From assembly GCA_029465975.1 (NCBI GenBank), contig CM055748.1:4317084-4381083 (forward strand): a DNA stretch of 64,000 nt. The letters are read 5' to 3'. This DNA is from Dallia pectoralis (Eukaryota > Chordata > Actinopteri > Esociformes > Umbridae). Below, piece after piece: positions 1 through 25,400 of the stretch. The first letter of the stretch is position 1, and the number at the start of each line of letters is the position of its first letter. Both the position numbers and the translations under genes were made by a program. A model generated the notes under the pieces. That model was not told the DNA's origin and searched no databases. It saw only the letters and a program-made list of their open reading frames with translations.

Positions 1-241
1 CGGGCTTCGGCGATCTTCGTTACCGGCGTTCTATCCAGTACGCTCCTCCAGTCATCACTCCAATTGTTTTGTCTTGTCTTTATTCGTGACGGTGGAGTGG
101 TTGTGGGTTAAAGAGAAACAGCTGAACTGTGCGCCACTACAGCCTTGGGTTTTTATATTTAATAGGTGTACATTTCACAGAATTTAAAAAACGAAAAATG
201 GAATAGGCTCAAAAAGAAATATTTTATGGCTCACTACTTAC

Positions 242-8107
<7,866 letters not shown>

Positions 8108-8659
8108 GTTCCAGCTGCTCCAAATGCACCCAGGCTGACCAGTTAGTGGAAGTTCACGCGAAATTAGTTTTTGTTCCACCTCGGGATCTTCTTCCGCCAG
8201 TGACAACCCGCTGACTGACCGGATTAATCCCGAAACCCATGCATTGTTAACTTTTGCATTTTTGTTCTGGTGTCCTTATCACACAGCGTGGAGTATTTTG
8301 GCACCGGTGATGAAGCAGCCGGTAGTTTTCTCTTCCTCTTCCTCTTGCCGGCTGGGGCGCCCCGACACACCGCAGGCTTGTAGGGGTACTATCCTATACG
8401 GTTGCACACCGTCCTGTCTGGTTCTGCAGTCGAGTCATATAGCCCACGGGTGTGCATAGAGGAATGCGTAATGACCCAACTGTACGGGAGGTATAGCGGG
8501 GCATAAAAATGGGCACCCCTGTGTGAGAGATCACGATTATGCACTCAGCAGATCACAACAATGAGTCTCCCCGAATTAATTGTATTCTATACACGTGTTA
8601 ACGATTAGTAGCCTACATATTCGCAAAACTATAAACACATTTCTAACACAAAATGAAAC

Positions 8660-8812
8660 ATTATAGTACAGACAGACACACAAACAGACTTCAAACACAG
8701 ACAGACACACAAACAGACAAACATACACACACAGACAGACACACAAACAAACATACACACAGACAAACAGAGAAACAGACAGACAGAGAATCAGTCACAC
8801 AAACTTATACAG

Positions 8813-8860
<48 letters not shown>

Positions 8861-8995
8861 AGACATAAACAACCAGACAGAGAAACAGACACACACAGAA
8901 ACAGTTACACAAACAGACACAGAGAGACACACACACATAGAAAACAGTCACACAGACACACACACAAAAAGACACAGAGACACACACACAGAACC
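8660..8995 (+). repeat. ACAGACACACAAACAG-type simple repeat with a pure CA core
   Basis: About 330 bp of imperfect ACAGACACACAAACAG units on both sides of a pure (AC)n tract at 8815-8852. Confidence 0.9.
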
Positions 8996-10892
8996 TACAT
9001 TTTTAACACAAAATAAAACATTGTAGTATACAATCTGCATTCTAAAAAAATATTAATGAATACATAAACATAAGGTGTTACACATTTCATTTTGCAATAT
9101 CTATGCTATTTACATTAAGACATTTTGTGTACAGAAAATGATTAACTACCTAGGTGGTTTTTGTGCACTTTCATTCACACTGAATACACAATACATTTTG
9201 ATCTATTCTTTTTACACAGGTATAGGTTTAACTATTGACAGCATCCTGTTTCTAACCTGGGTCAGAGACCTTCACCTACATCTCTGTATATACATTTTTC
9301 TTGAATGTATTTCTGTCAACGTGTGTTGTTTTTGACAACCAGACATCAAATAGGGTGGTCAGCACAGTAGTCAGAAAAAGTTACAGCAAGTTATCTGCTT
9401 TCCTTTCTATAAGTCTGAATAATAATGCAACTGTAGTGTGAGGTTTGTCTCTAGTATAGGTCCAGTTTCCCTCACTGTTATCACACTACAAGAACCCGGT
9501 CAAGGACAATATTAGAAATCATTGTTCTTCTTCCCTTGTCCATCTCCTCTCGCTCATACTCTTCCTCTCTATGATGTTGTCATCCATTGTTCGAAAATAA
9601 ATGATGTCATGCCCCCATCTTGATTGCATGTTCACAAATTAAGCTGCTCTCTTTAAATAGAGACTTGTGAGTTGGGTTTTGCTCAAATGGTTGAATGAAT
9701 TGGACATTTTTGTGAAAACAGATATATAGTGTTTATGGATTTGAGTCTTCCTTCTGGAACCTCACAAACTGTTTTTGTATATCATAGAAATAGATTAGGT
9801 ACGTTACCAATTATGAAAAAGTTTAGGAAAACAATTGCTTCAAATAGCTTATGTAGAATTGGCAAGAGACTCATTTATTGAAAGGTAGACTAAACACGAA
9901 GTAGCTTGTAGGCAATAAGATCATTTTTAACAAGTGACCTGGTTTTATTGTTTAGAAATTATAAAAACCCTGGAAAAATAACAACTTAGTCTTCAAGAAA
10001 ATTCATGACTCAAATTGGAAAACGGATAAGAGAAGTCTGGCGCCTCACTGTGGCGATAACTGTCTACTGCAAGTTCTTTACAAAAAAAGTCCAAACACCA
10101 CCAACAGTTGAACAGGCTTGGACCAGCAACTGTTTGAAACACAAAGGACATGCGCACTACTCCGGCGTGCCTGTGCCATTATGGTCCAGACTGCCCTCGC
10201 AAATACATGTGGGCGCACATAGCAGGCTACAAACAGGCAGAGGCTTAAGTCTGAATCGGATCTATCCGCTGCTAACGTGCTGTCAGCGTTGAAAGCCCCA
10301 CCACACGTTCCACAGCCTGCGAGCCTTCACGCTTCAGACCACCACTTGATGGAGGCATGAGCCAGAAAGCGCCTGCAGCTGTACTGGAGACGCGCACAAG
10401 CTGGAGATGCGCGCAAGTGGTCAAGTGCGACCGCAGACCGGCCGCGAGTGTGGGAAACTCTCCAATCTCATCTCATCTTCAACCGGATATCCGGGGTCGG
10501 GTCGTGGGGGCAGCAGCTCAAACAGGGGACCCCAAACTTCCCGTTCCCTGCATGGCCACATTAACCAATAAACTAGTCATCCAGATCATTTAGGAATTAT
10601 ATTATATATATGTATTGCATGTTTTTTTTGTAATGTGGGGTCATCTGAATTAATTAACCAGTGCTCATGATCTATTTATTTAATATGTCATATTTTGTGA
10701 CTACACTTTGAGGTTAAGATCAGTATTTTAACCGTAATGAAAACCATGTTTAGTGCCACCGTTTTACTGGACCCCCTGTCTCAGCTGTATTATTATCCGG
10801 GAGGTAGGGAACGAGGGTGTCTTGATCCGGTTACACTAAAAAGTGGGGCTTACAATTATTACAGTCGCCTAATCGCATGCAGCTATGGCACA

Positions 10893-11095
10893 ATATTATT
10901 TTACTATTCTTTTCACAAAACACAACCAATAGTACGGTAATATTAAATCTCACTTGTGAAAGTTAATGCCGTAAGGTGCTGTGGCATCTGGTATCTTCTG
11001 CTGCTAGGCAACGAGGAGTACGACCGGTCCAAGATGGCGGCCGCATTTCTTGAGCCCAGTAGCCGATGCGGTGTCTACTCTTTATTATATCTATG
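10893..11095 (+). promoter_or_regulatory. Promoter-like dispersed repeat, copy A (CCAAT box + YY1 motif)
   Basis: This stretch shares long near-identical blocks with the reverse complement of about 28750-29005: TTCTTTTCACAAAACACAAC, TATTAAATCT.ACTTGTGAAA, GTGCTGTGGCATCT, TCTGCTGCTA and AAGATGGCGGCCGCATTTCT. It contains a sense CCAAT box (10926-10930, in CACAACCAATA) and, 104 bp further on, AAGATGGCGGC (11031-11041), the consensus YY1 site typical of core promoters. It ends about 220 bp before the naalad2 start codon and in the same orientation. A promoter role is inferred from motif and position only. Confidence 0.6.
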
Positions 11096-11312
11096 GCAAA
11101 TACCACACACACACACACACCACCACCACCACCGCTTGATTATAGTATGTCATGGGTATATTGACTGGTAATTGTGCGTCTGTCAGCACATGTATGGGCT
11201 ATAAGGTCAAGGTGCACTACCGCGCATAGCCATAATTGACCTCCCTCACACACACACACACACACACTTTCTGGCTGAATGTGGTCGTCTCGGGCTCTCA
11301 CTAAACTGGACT

Positions 11313-18541
<7,229 letters not shown>

Positions 18542-18663
18542 CACACACTTTGTACCCTGATGAGACAAACCACTAGGACCTCACACAGGTGAAGCTAATC
18601 AGTTAATCACATTTCTTTCGTCTTTTTTTAAAACATCAGCAGTTGTCACAAAGTGCTTTTACC

Positions 18664-18802
18664 AGACCGACCTGATATGCAAGCGTGATGACACTTTTAC
18701 TTCCTGGAGGTTCTGAATGTCATTAAAACAAACTAGATTAACTCCCATGAGTGTCAAAGTCTGGCGTCTTGCGTGTTTTTAGCTTGTTTGTAGTAAAAGA
18801 AA
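18664..18802 (+). repeat. Dispersed repeat of about 135 bp, copy 1
   Basis: Starts CCGACCTGATATGCAAGCGT and runs through TTCCTGGAGGTT, GAATGTCATT and GTCTTGCGTGTT to AGCTTGTTTG. The same series occurs in the same order at 26928-27058 in an intron of the NLR gene. This copy probably lies in the naalad2 3' untranslated region. The repeat family is unidentified. Confidence 0.75.
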
Positions 18803-19649
18803 AAATTCATCTCGTAAGACATGTATACTGGTGAGCTAAAACAGTTGGACCAATCACAGGTGATGCCGGTCTTGTCCGAACCGTTCAGAAGGTTTTCCGT
18901 GGTCCAAGTCACAAAAAAAATGGTTATGGAAGGAATGTATCACAACCCACAATGCATCACACCCCGCTGCATATTAGGCTGCTTAGACTGGTCAGAATGT
19001 CCAGTAAGACCCTCCAGTCCAGCTTCACAGGTGCTAAAAATGTAATATTCCAACTGATTATGAGATGAACTTGCCATTTCAAGTTTGTGACCATGGTGAT
19101 TTGAATGTCGCTTGTAAAGATGTTAACAAACTATGAGAATAAATAAAAAGATGAAGCCTTCGAGCCCCGCACCTCACAATACAATCGGAGTTGGGTCAAG
19201 TGGTTTGCAGTACCTGCGTTGTCAGACTGACTGGTCACAGGTCTTCGCAGTCAGACATCTTCTGCTCCAGTGTGACCAGGGAATCATCACCGCTGAGACA
19301 CAAACACTTATGCGAGGATTTCAGAAAAGATAAATACTACCTGTGTGTGTGTGCGCGCCAAGTCACGTGTGGTCAAAGCCAAATGCACTGAATAACATGG
19401 CATCATCAGGAAAATGAAGTCACGTGACATTGACGCAGATATATAAAGACACACATACGATCATATGCCTCTTTGAATTCTATGGTTTCACATATCAGCA
19501 CATAATAACAATTGTCTGTTTTTGTTTGTCTAAAAATGAGGTAAGTACAACCTCATATAAGCAACAAGTGTACATATTACACCGTGTCATGAATTATAAA
19601 AAAAAAACTAAGTTCATGACAGTACAATTACAAAAGCACTGAATAATTA

Positions 19650-20150
19650 TGGTTTGTTTGGAAGGGTTGGCAGGAGAAAGCTCTCTAAAAAGAACAATGC
19701 TAGCACGGCTTAGGTTTGCAAAGATGCATCTGAACAAACCACAAGACTTCTGTAACAATGTCCTTAGAACAGGCGAGACCACAATGGAAATGTTTGGCCA
19801 TTATGCCAAAAAAACAAAAACCAAACACAGCATATCAGCACAAACACCTCATACCAACTCTCAAGCACTGTGGCGGAAGGGTGATGAGTTGGGCTTGTTT
19901 TGCAGCCACAGGACCTGGGAACCTTGCACTCATTGCGTCGACCATGAACTCCTCAGTACTTTCGAGTATTTTAGAGTCAAATGTGAAGCCATCGGTCTTA
20001 CAGCTAAAGCTTGGCTGTAATTGGGTCACGCATCAGGACTATGATTCTAAGCACAGCAGCAAATCTACCTCAGAATGTCTGAAAGTGCGAAAGTGCTGTG
20101 CAGTGTGCACGAACAAACGCCTTCAAACCTCAATGAACTTGCCCGCATAA
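19650..20150 (+). pseudogene. Decayed Tc1/mariner transposase fragment
   Basis: Successive frames read as Tc1-family transposase pieces: RLRFAKMHLNKPQDF, then PNTAYQHKHLIPTLKHCGG, WACFAATGPGN, STMNSSVLSSILESNVKPSV and DSKHSSKSTSE. Frameshifts and stops separate the pieces, and one catalytic aspartate region (usually QQDNDPKH) reads HQDYDSKH. The copy is an old inactive relic; no inverted repeats could be placed with confidence. Confidence 0.8.
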
Positions 20151-20769
20151 GAGAAAGGTGATGAATCAAATTCTGCAAACTTTTATCTAAATTGTAATCA
20201 GACATCACCGGGAGTCGTAATAACCAATAAAACGAACCCCATTTACACGAATAACAAATAAACAATGTGTACAATCATTACTTTCAGTACTTTATTTAAA
20301 CAGCTATAGAGTTAACATACTTTCACTTACCACACAAATTGACTGTACACCTGAACCAGAGTGCACCTTACACACAACTATGCTTGTCGTACATGATATT
20401 TCAAATGCCTTAAATAATAGAAAGCACTGTTCTGTTGTTTGTAGACTTGTCAAATGCTTTTGACACTGTATAACATGCAATCATTTTGACACTGTAGAAC
20501 ATTGCAATCATTTTGACACTGTCGACCATGCAATTCGTTTAAGTAAGCCGTCATCTATAGGACTGGATACTGATGTCTGCCGATGTCTTAAAGATGTCAT
20601 GTCATGGTGAACAGGGCCAAGCCAGAGCCCTTAAAGTGGCTTAAAATGAGTCCACTGCCTTCAGTTCTATTACACCTCATTTATGGAGCTGCAGATGTCA
20701 TGGAGGATAATGAGGATGTTGTCTGTGATGCTGTGAAATACATACTTTTGTTCGTGTGCCAAAACTGTA

Positions 20770-21174
20770 CACACAGATCAGCCATAACATTATGACCACT
20801 GACAGGTGAAGTGATTAACAATCATAATCTCATTATCATGGCACCTGTCTGTGTGTGGGATATATTAGGCAGCAAGAGGACATTTTGTCCTCAGAGTTGA
20901 TGTGTTAGAAGCAGGGAAATGGGCAAGTGCAAGGATCTGAATTACTTTGACAAGTGCCAATTTGGGATGGCTAGACAAATGGGTCAGAGCATTACAAGGT
21001 GTTGACTTGGCCTCCAAATTCCTCAGATCTTAATCTGATGGAGCATCTGTGAGATGTGCTGGACAAATAACGTCAATCCAAAGAGGCTCCACCTCTGGAC
21101 TGTTTTGGCGACTAAAGTGGGACCTACATAATATTGGGCATTATAATGTTAATGTTATGGCTGATCGGTGTGGG
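20770..21174. mobile_element. Internally deleted Tc1/mariner element (MITE, 405 bp)
   Basis: The ends are inverted: GATCAGCCATAACATTATG on the left, and on the right AATGTTATGGCTGATC followed by GGTGTGGG. Both are flanked by TA (20768-20769 and 21175-21176). Inside, around 21007-21085, the sequence resembles the last catalytic block of a mariner transposase (family form PNSPDLNPIEHLWDVLD), now frameshifted, so most of the transposase has been deleted. Confidence 0.75.
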
Positions 21175-21865
21175 TAAACATGTTCACAAACGTGACAGCT
21201 GTAACCAAGACCTTCGGTTTTCGATAAATAATTAAAGTTTTCTTGAAAACCCCACCTACTTTATCCTCTATCATATATGGTATGCTGTTATTTATATAAA
21301 ACCCTAATTTAATTATCAACATTATTTCACATAATGTAATAAACGCATTAGTTGATAAGGACAGCGCCTTGATTTTGGCAAACTTATTAACGAGCAACAC
21401 ATGATTCCAGCCCTGGAACGTCGTACACATTTATATTTTAGTCATGTCAGCATGTGCTGTAATAAAGAGCAATTAGTGTAATCCTCTGAAGATGAGAAGA
21501 CATGAAACCACCACTCGTTATTAGGGAGTTCTACACATAAAATAGTTATCAACCGATTGAAGAAAAAAAGTGCGTTACATCAATAAAGGCACACCTACAC
21601 ACCCCAACACACACAAAACTATCATAAAAAGTGCCAACCACAGCAGTGCGATACACAGTAAGGACCAAAACCCACAGCCCTAGACAAATATATTAGGCTA
21701 GGAATCTGTGTTACTGTTATGCCAGAGTTTACGGGGAGAAGATGTGGGACAAGTTGGACGTATTACGACGTGACGATAGAGACAGTAGATGTTGACGGGC
21801 TGACAGCATTCTCATATTTTAGCGTAGTTGTAATGTTGTCCAGCATTACACCGTCCATGTCAATG

Positions 21866-21945
21866 CAATGCACAATTCACTGCACAATTCACTGCACAAT
21901 TCACTGCACAATTCACTGCACAATTCACTGCACAATGCACTGCAT
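21866..21945 (+). repeat. 12-bp tandem repeat (CACAATTCACTG)
   Basis: Six units in a row, the last with T replaced by G. It lies in the naalad2/NLR intergenic region. Confidence 0.9.
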
Positions 21946-22434
21946 CTCTCCAGAAGCTGTGGTTCCATGCACTGACCGGCCAAATCACAGACGGCATATA
22001 ATGGTGCAGTCCAACGTAGTTGTTCATATCAGCGTCTTATAAAGCACGATTCATGTGTTCTTGCCAAGTAGAGGCAAAGGCAGCATGAAACCAACACGGG
22101 TTTAACCACCATCAGACAAAACTAAAAAGTGCTTCCAGGAAATCAGCAATCTCCGGCGCCAGACCTCAACCTGACCTACTAGTTAAAGTGTTAACAAACT
22201 GGCAACTGGGTGAATATCTCCGAACATATTCCGCAGTCACTGATTCAGACAACAATAAAAACCAGTTTAAATTCAATAAGACATTTCTCACTCTTCTTTC
22301 CATCCATCGGTTGGTTGCGTGCGATCGCGATGTTCTGCGTTTCAGCCACACGTTTCATCGCATAATCCTTGCAGGTAAAAAAAGTTCAACGCTTCAGAAA
22401 AAACAGATCAAGCTTGTTTGCTGACAAAACCTTC

Positions 22435-25400
22435 TTAGTCGTCAGAATTCTCCAGCTCTCTGAGGCATTCTTTGAGGTTGGCCGCCTTCTCTTGACCTAC
22501 GCCTTCCATCTTCTTCGTTAGCAGCTTGATCACTTCGTCCAGACCTTCCAGCGGAAGGGCGTTGTGAGGGACCAGAAGGCCCCGGAGCAGACCGTCGTTG
22601 CGCTTCATGGAAAAGCCGCACAGGAAACGCAAAAACAGGTCGTACTGTCCGACGGGAGCGCTCAGGTAACGGTCGACAGCTTTACGGTACATGTCCACCA
22701 GAGCTCGCTCCTTGAACAGCTTCGTGATGCCGTGGGACTGGTCCAAAACGTTCCTACCGTCCAGGCGGAACGTGAGCCAGACGTAGTGAGCGGCGATGAA
22801 CTCCTGACGACAAGAAGAATGCGTTAATTAGCGACGAACTACGCAACATTTGGCGATCGTGCGAATGACCGGATGTCAAATTGAATGTGGTGAAGCTACG
22901 TGATGGTACCACCCACCAGGATGCTGAGGTGTGTGAAGCAGAAGACCCTCCGGTCCTCAGGATTAGACTGGGGCAGCTCGGTACACAGGCCCGACCAGGA
23001 GACCACCTCTCTCACAGACAGGTCGAACTCCCGCAGGTCGTCTTCGTAGAAATTGGCGCAGTTCTTTTCCAGCAGCTTCAGAGCCAAACTGCCAAGCGTC
23101 CGCATGAACTTCTCATCCATGTCGGTCCATTTCTGATGATATGTGAGTAACAGTTAGTTTGTTTTTACCAAATGATACACAGCAACGGTTGACCCTAAGC
23201 AAAACCAAGCCCCTGAGACGGTTGAGACATTCTAGAGACACTGACCTAAAGACATTACCTCATAACCGTAGTAAAAAATGACTGTAGCGCTCACCAGAGT
23301 ACATGTCTAATAGCTCAGGGTCAAAATGTAAGTGATTAATTTACTGACAGTCTTGACGATTGGCTAGCTGTCATTGAAAACAAAAGGCCGTACATCAAAG
23401 CCCTAGACCTCCCTATAATGTCAGGTCCCTACAGGCTAGTAAGCTATTAGCTTATATTAGCCAAACAACACAAGAGAGACAAACCAGCGTGTTGGCGTTT
23501 TGCCCGTGGTATTTCTCCAACTTCCGGTTGTTCTGGATGATCATGTAGTGAATGAAAAACGATGTGATCTTGGGCGGTTCTTTTCCGTAGTCGTCGTCGC
23601 CCCGGAAACCCCGCTCGTACATGACGGCGACCATCCAACAGCAGAAGGGGATGTGACACAGGTCGTAGATGGTCGGCGATTTCTTGGTGTGTTGGATGAT
23701 CTTCTCGGCCATGGACTTGTCCGAGTGGCGAATGGTCAGATACTCGTCCTTTTGCTCGTCACTGTAACAGGGGAAACGCCGATAAACAAACTGTGTCGAT
23801 GGCGTGCGGCTTCACATTGCGCGGCGAACCCTCGTACCCCGCTCTAAACACCCAACGCACCTGTAGCCCTGTATTTCGTAGACGCGATCAATGTACTCCG
23901 GCGGTATCAGTGTGGTGGCGGCACGTCTTCCGGTCAACCACAGGAGAGTGTTAGGCAACAGAGACCCTCTGATCAGATTCACCAACAGGGAGTCTAGGGG
24001 AAGAGGTGTCTTTACGTCAGAAACAACCGGAGTGTTCTGGAAGAGAGGAAGAACATAGATTGGCTTCAATAAAAAATGCAGCTGGCTATGCTAACTTGGC
24101 AAAACGGTATCTTGATCGTTATTCCTCGATCCAGTGGGTAAACCCCAACATACACAACATAAACACGTGAGGTAATGAACACATCCTGTTCAACTTCAGT
24201 TAAAGGGTACAAACAAACATTCCTCAGATTTTTCTTAGCGTTGTTATGAAGTTAACAATGTGCATAATGCGTTAAAACAACAACAGAAAACGATGCAAAA
24301 CTGTACTCCTTTCATAGGGCCTCACACAGCCAAGTCTCAGCGGTACCGTGCGTACCTTGAAGTCGAGGTTTCCCTTGTAGATGTCGATCCCGTCCATAAT
24401 AAACAGCATCTTGCAGTCCGCCTCTCCCAGGAAATCCATGGTTCGCGTCTCGCTGTGATAGCTATGCAGCATCTCCAACATGCTAATGGCCGTGTTCTCC
24501 TTGACCGTGCGCTCCCGCAGAGACTGCAACTCTCGGAATGGAAACGGGAACACGAACTGGAGGTCGAGGTTGGCCCGCTCCTCGGCCCAATCCAGCAAAA
24601 ACTTCTGGACCGCCACAGAGTTACCAATGCCCGGCACTCCCGTGGTCAGTACGCGACGGATCGGATTCCCGTCTGCCGAGCGGAATATGTCGTTTCCGTG
24701 CACCATGCTGTCGCGGGGTGCCTCTACCGGGGGGTCGGGGGGGCTGTGCCTGATGGAGTGACGGGGACAGACCCCCCCATTGCCCTGGGTGGAGATCTGG
24801 GGTTGGACATAGACATACTTTAAATACAGCTGCTGGCCCGGCCGGGGAACCCCCTCGTAGATACAGTTGTGTCTTCGGATCAAACAGCACTTCAACTCAT
24901 ACTGGATCACCGCTGGTATCAGAGAGAGAGATGCCAGGGATGTTATTATGGTATTACACCGACTGGTTAAAGTCGCTCTGACTATGACAAATGACTATGA
25001 CAGAGATCATGGAGATGACAGGGTACAGAAGCTTCTCCGGTCTCAGTTCAGGTCACGTCTGCAGCAGTCAGGTTAGGTGCGTTCAGGTGTGGTAATAAGT
25101 GGTCAGGTTACGTGCGGTCAGGATTGTTACCTCTCTTGCACTTTGTCTTCAATTCCTCGGCCAGCTGTGGTTTCTTCATAGACTCCAACAAGCGGATGGC
25201 AACATGCAGACCGTTCAGTTTACCTGGAGAACCACCACAAACCAAAAGCAACACGTCTATAACCACGGCAGACCGTACAGTTGACCTGGAGCTATGACCT
25301 TTTTACAACAAATGTTCTCAGTACAGTATAGCTCGTCGTGGAAATTTAGACTTTAATCGCTGAATTCGAACTTAAAGTAAGACGCACGAGAGTGTTACAG

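Larger units (their letters stand above)
8108..11312. other. Head-to-head intergenic region nox4 / naalad2
   Basis: This 3.2-kb stretch separates the divergent start codons of nox4 (8107, minus) and naalad2 (11313, plus). It holds the nox4 5' untranslated region and promoter (next to 8107), an ACAGACACACA-rich repeat (8660-8995), unremarkable AT-rich sequence (9000-9990), a GC-richer block (10000-10560) with an unconvincing open frame, and a CCAAT/YY1 repeat (10893-11095) just upstream of naalad2. Short CA tracts lie at 11103-11120 and 11246-11268. I recognise no gene here. Confidence 0.6.
18542..22434. other. Convergent 3' intergenic region naalad2 / NLR gene
   Basis: No gene is recognisable. 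The stretch holds a dispersed repeat (18664-18802), a decayed Tc1 transposase (19650-20150), a TA-flanked mariner-type MITE (20770-21174), a 12-bp tandem repeat (21866-21945) and the 3' untranslated regions of the two genes. The rest is AT-rich single-copy-looking sequence. Confidence 0.6.

Noticed and set aside
10005..10593. Two overlapping open frames in the GC-richer block upstream of naalad2
   Set aside because: No family resemblance or convincing splice sites; could be part of a non-coding transcript but nothing supports it.
24260..24823. 187-residue plus-strand open frame
   Set aside because: It is the antisense shadow of the GC-rich NACHT exon of the NLR gene; no family match and no splice or context support.
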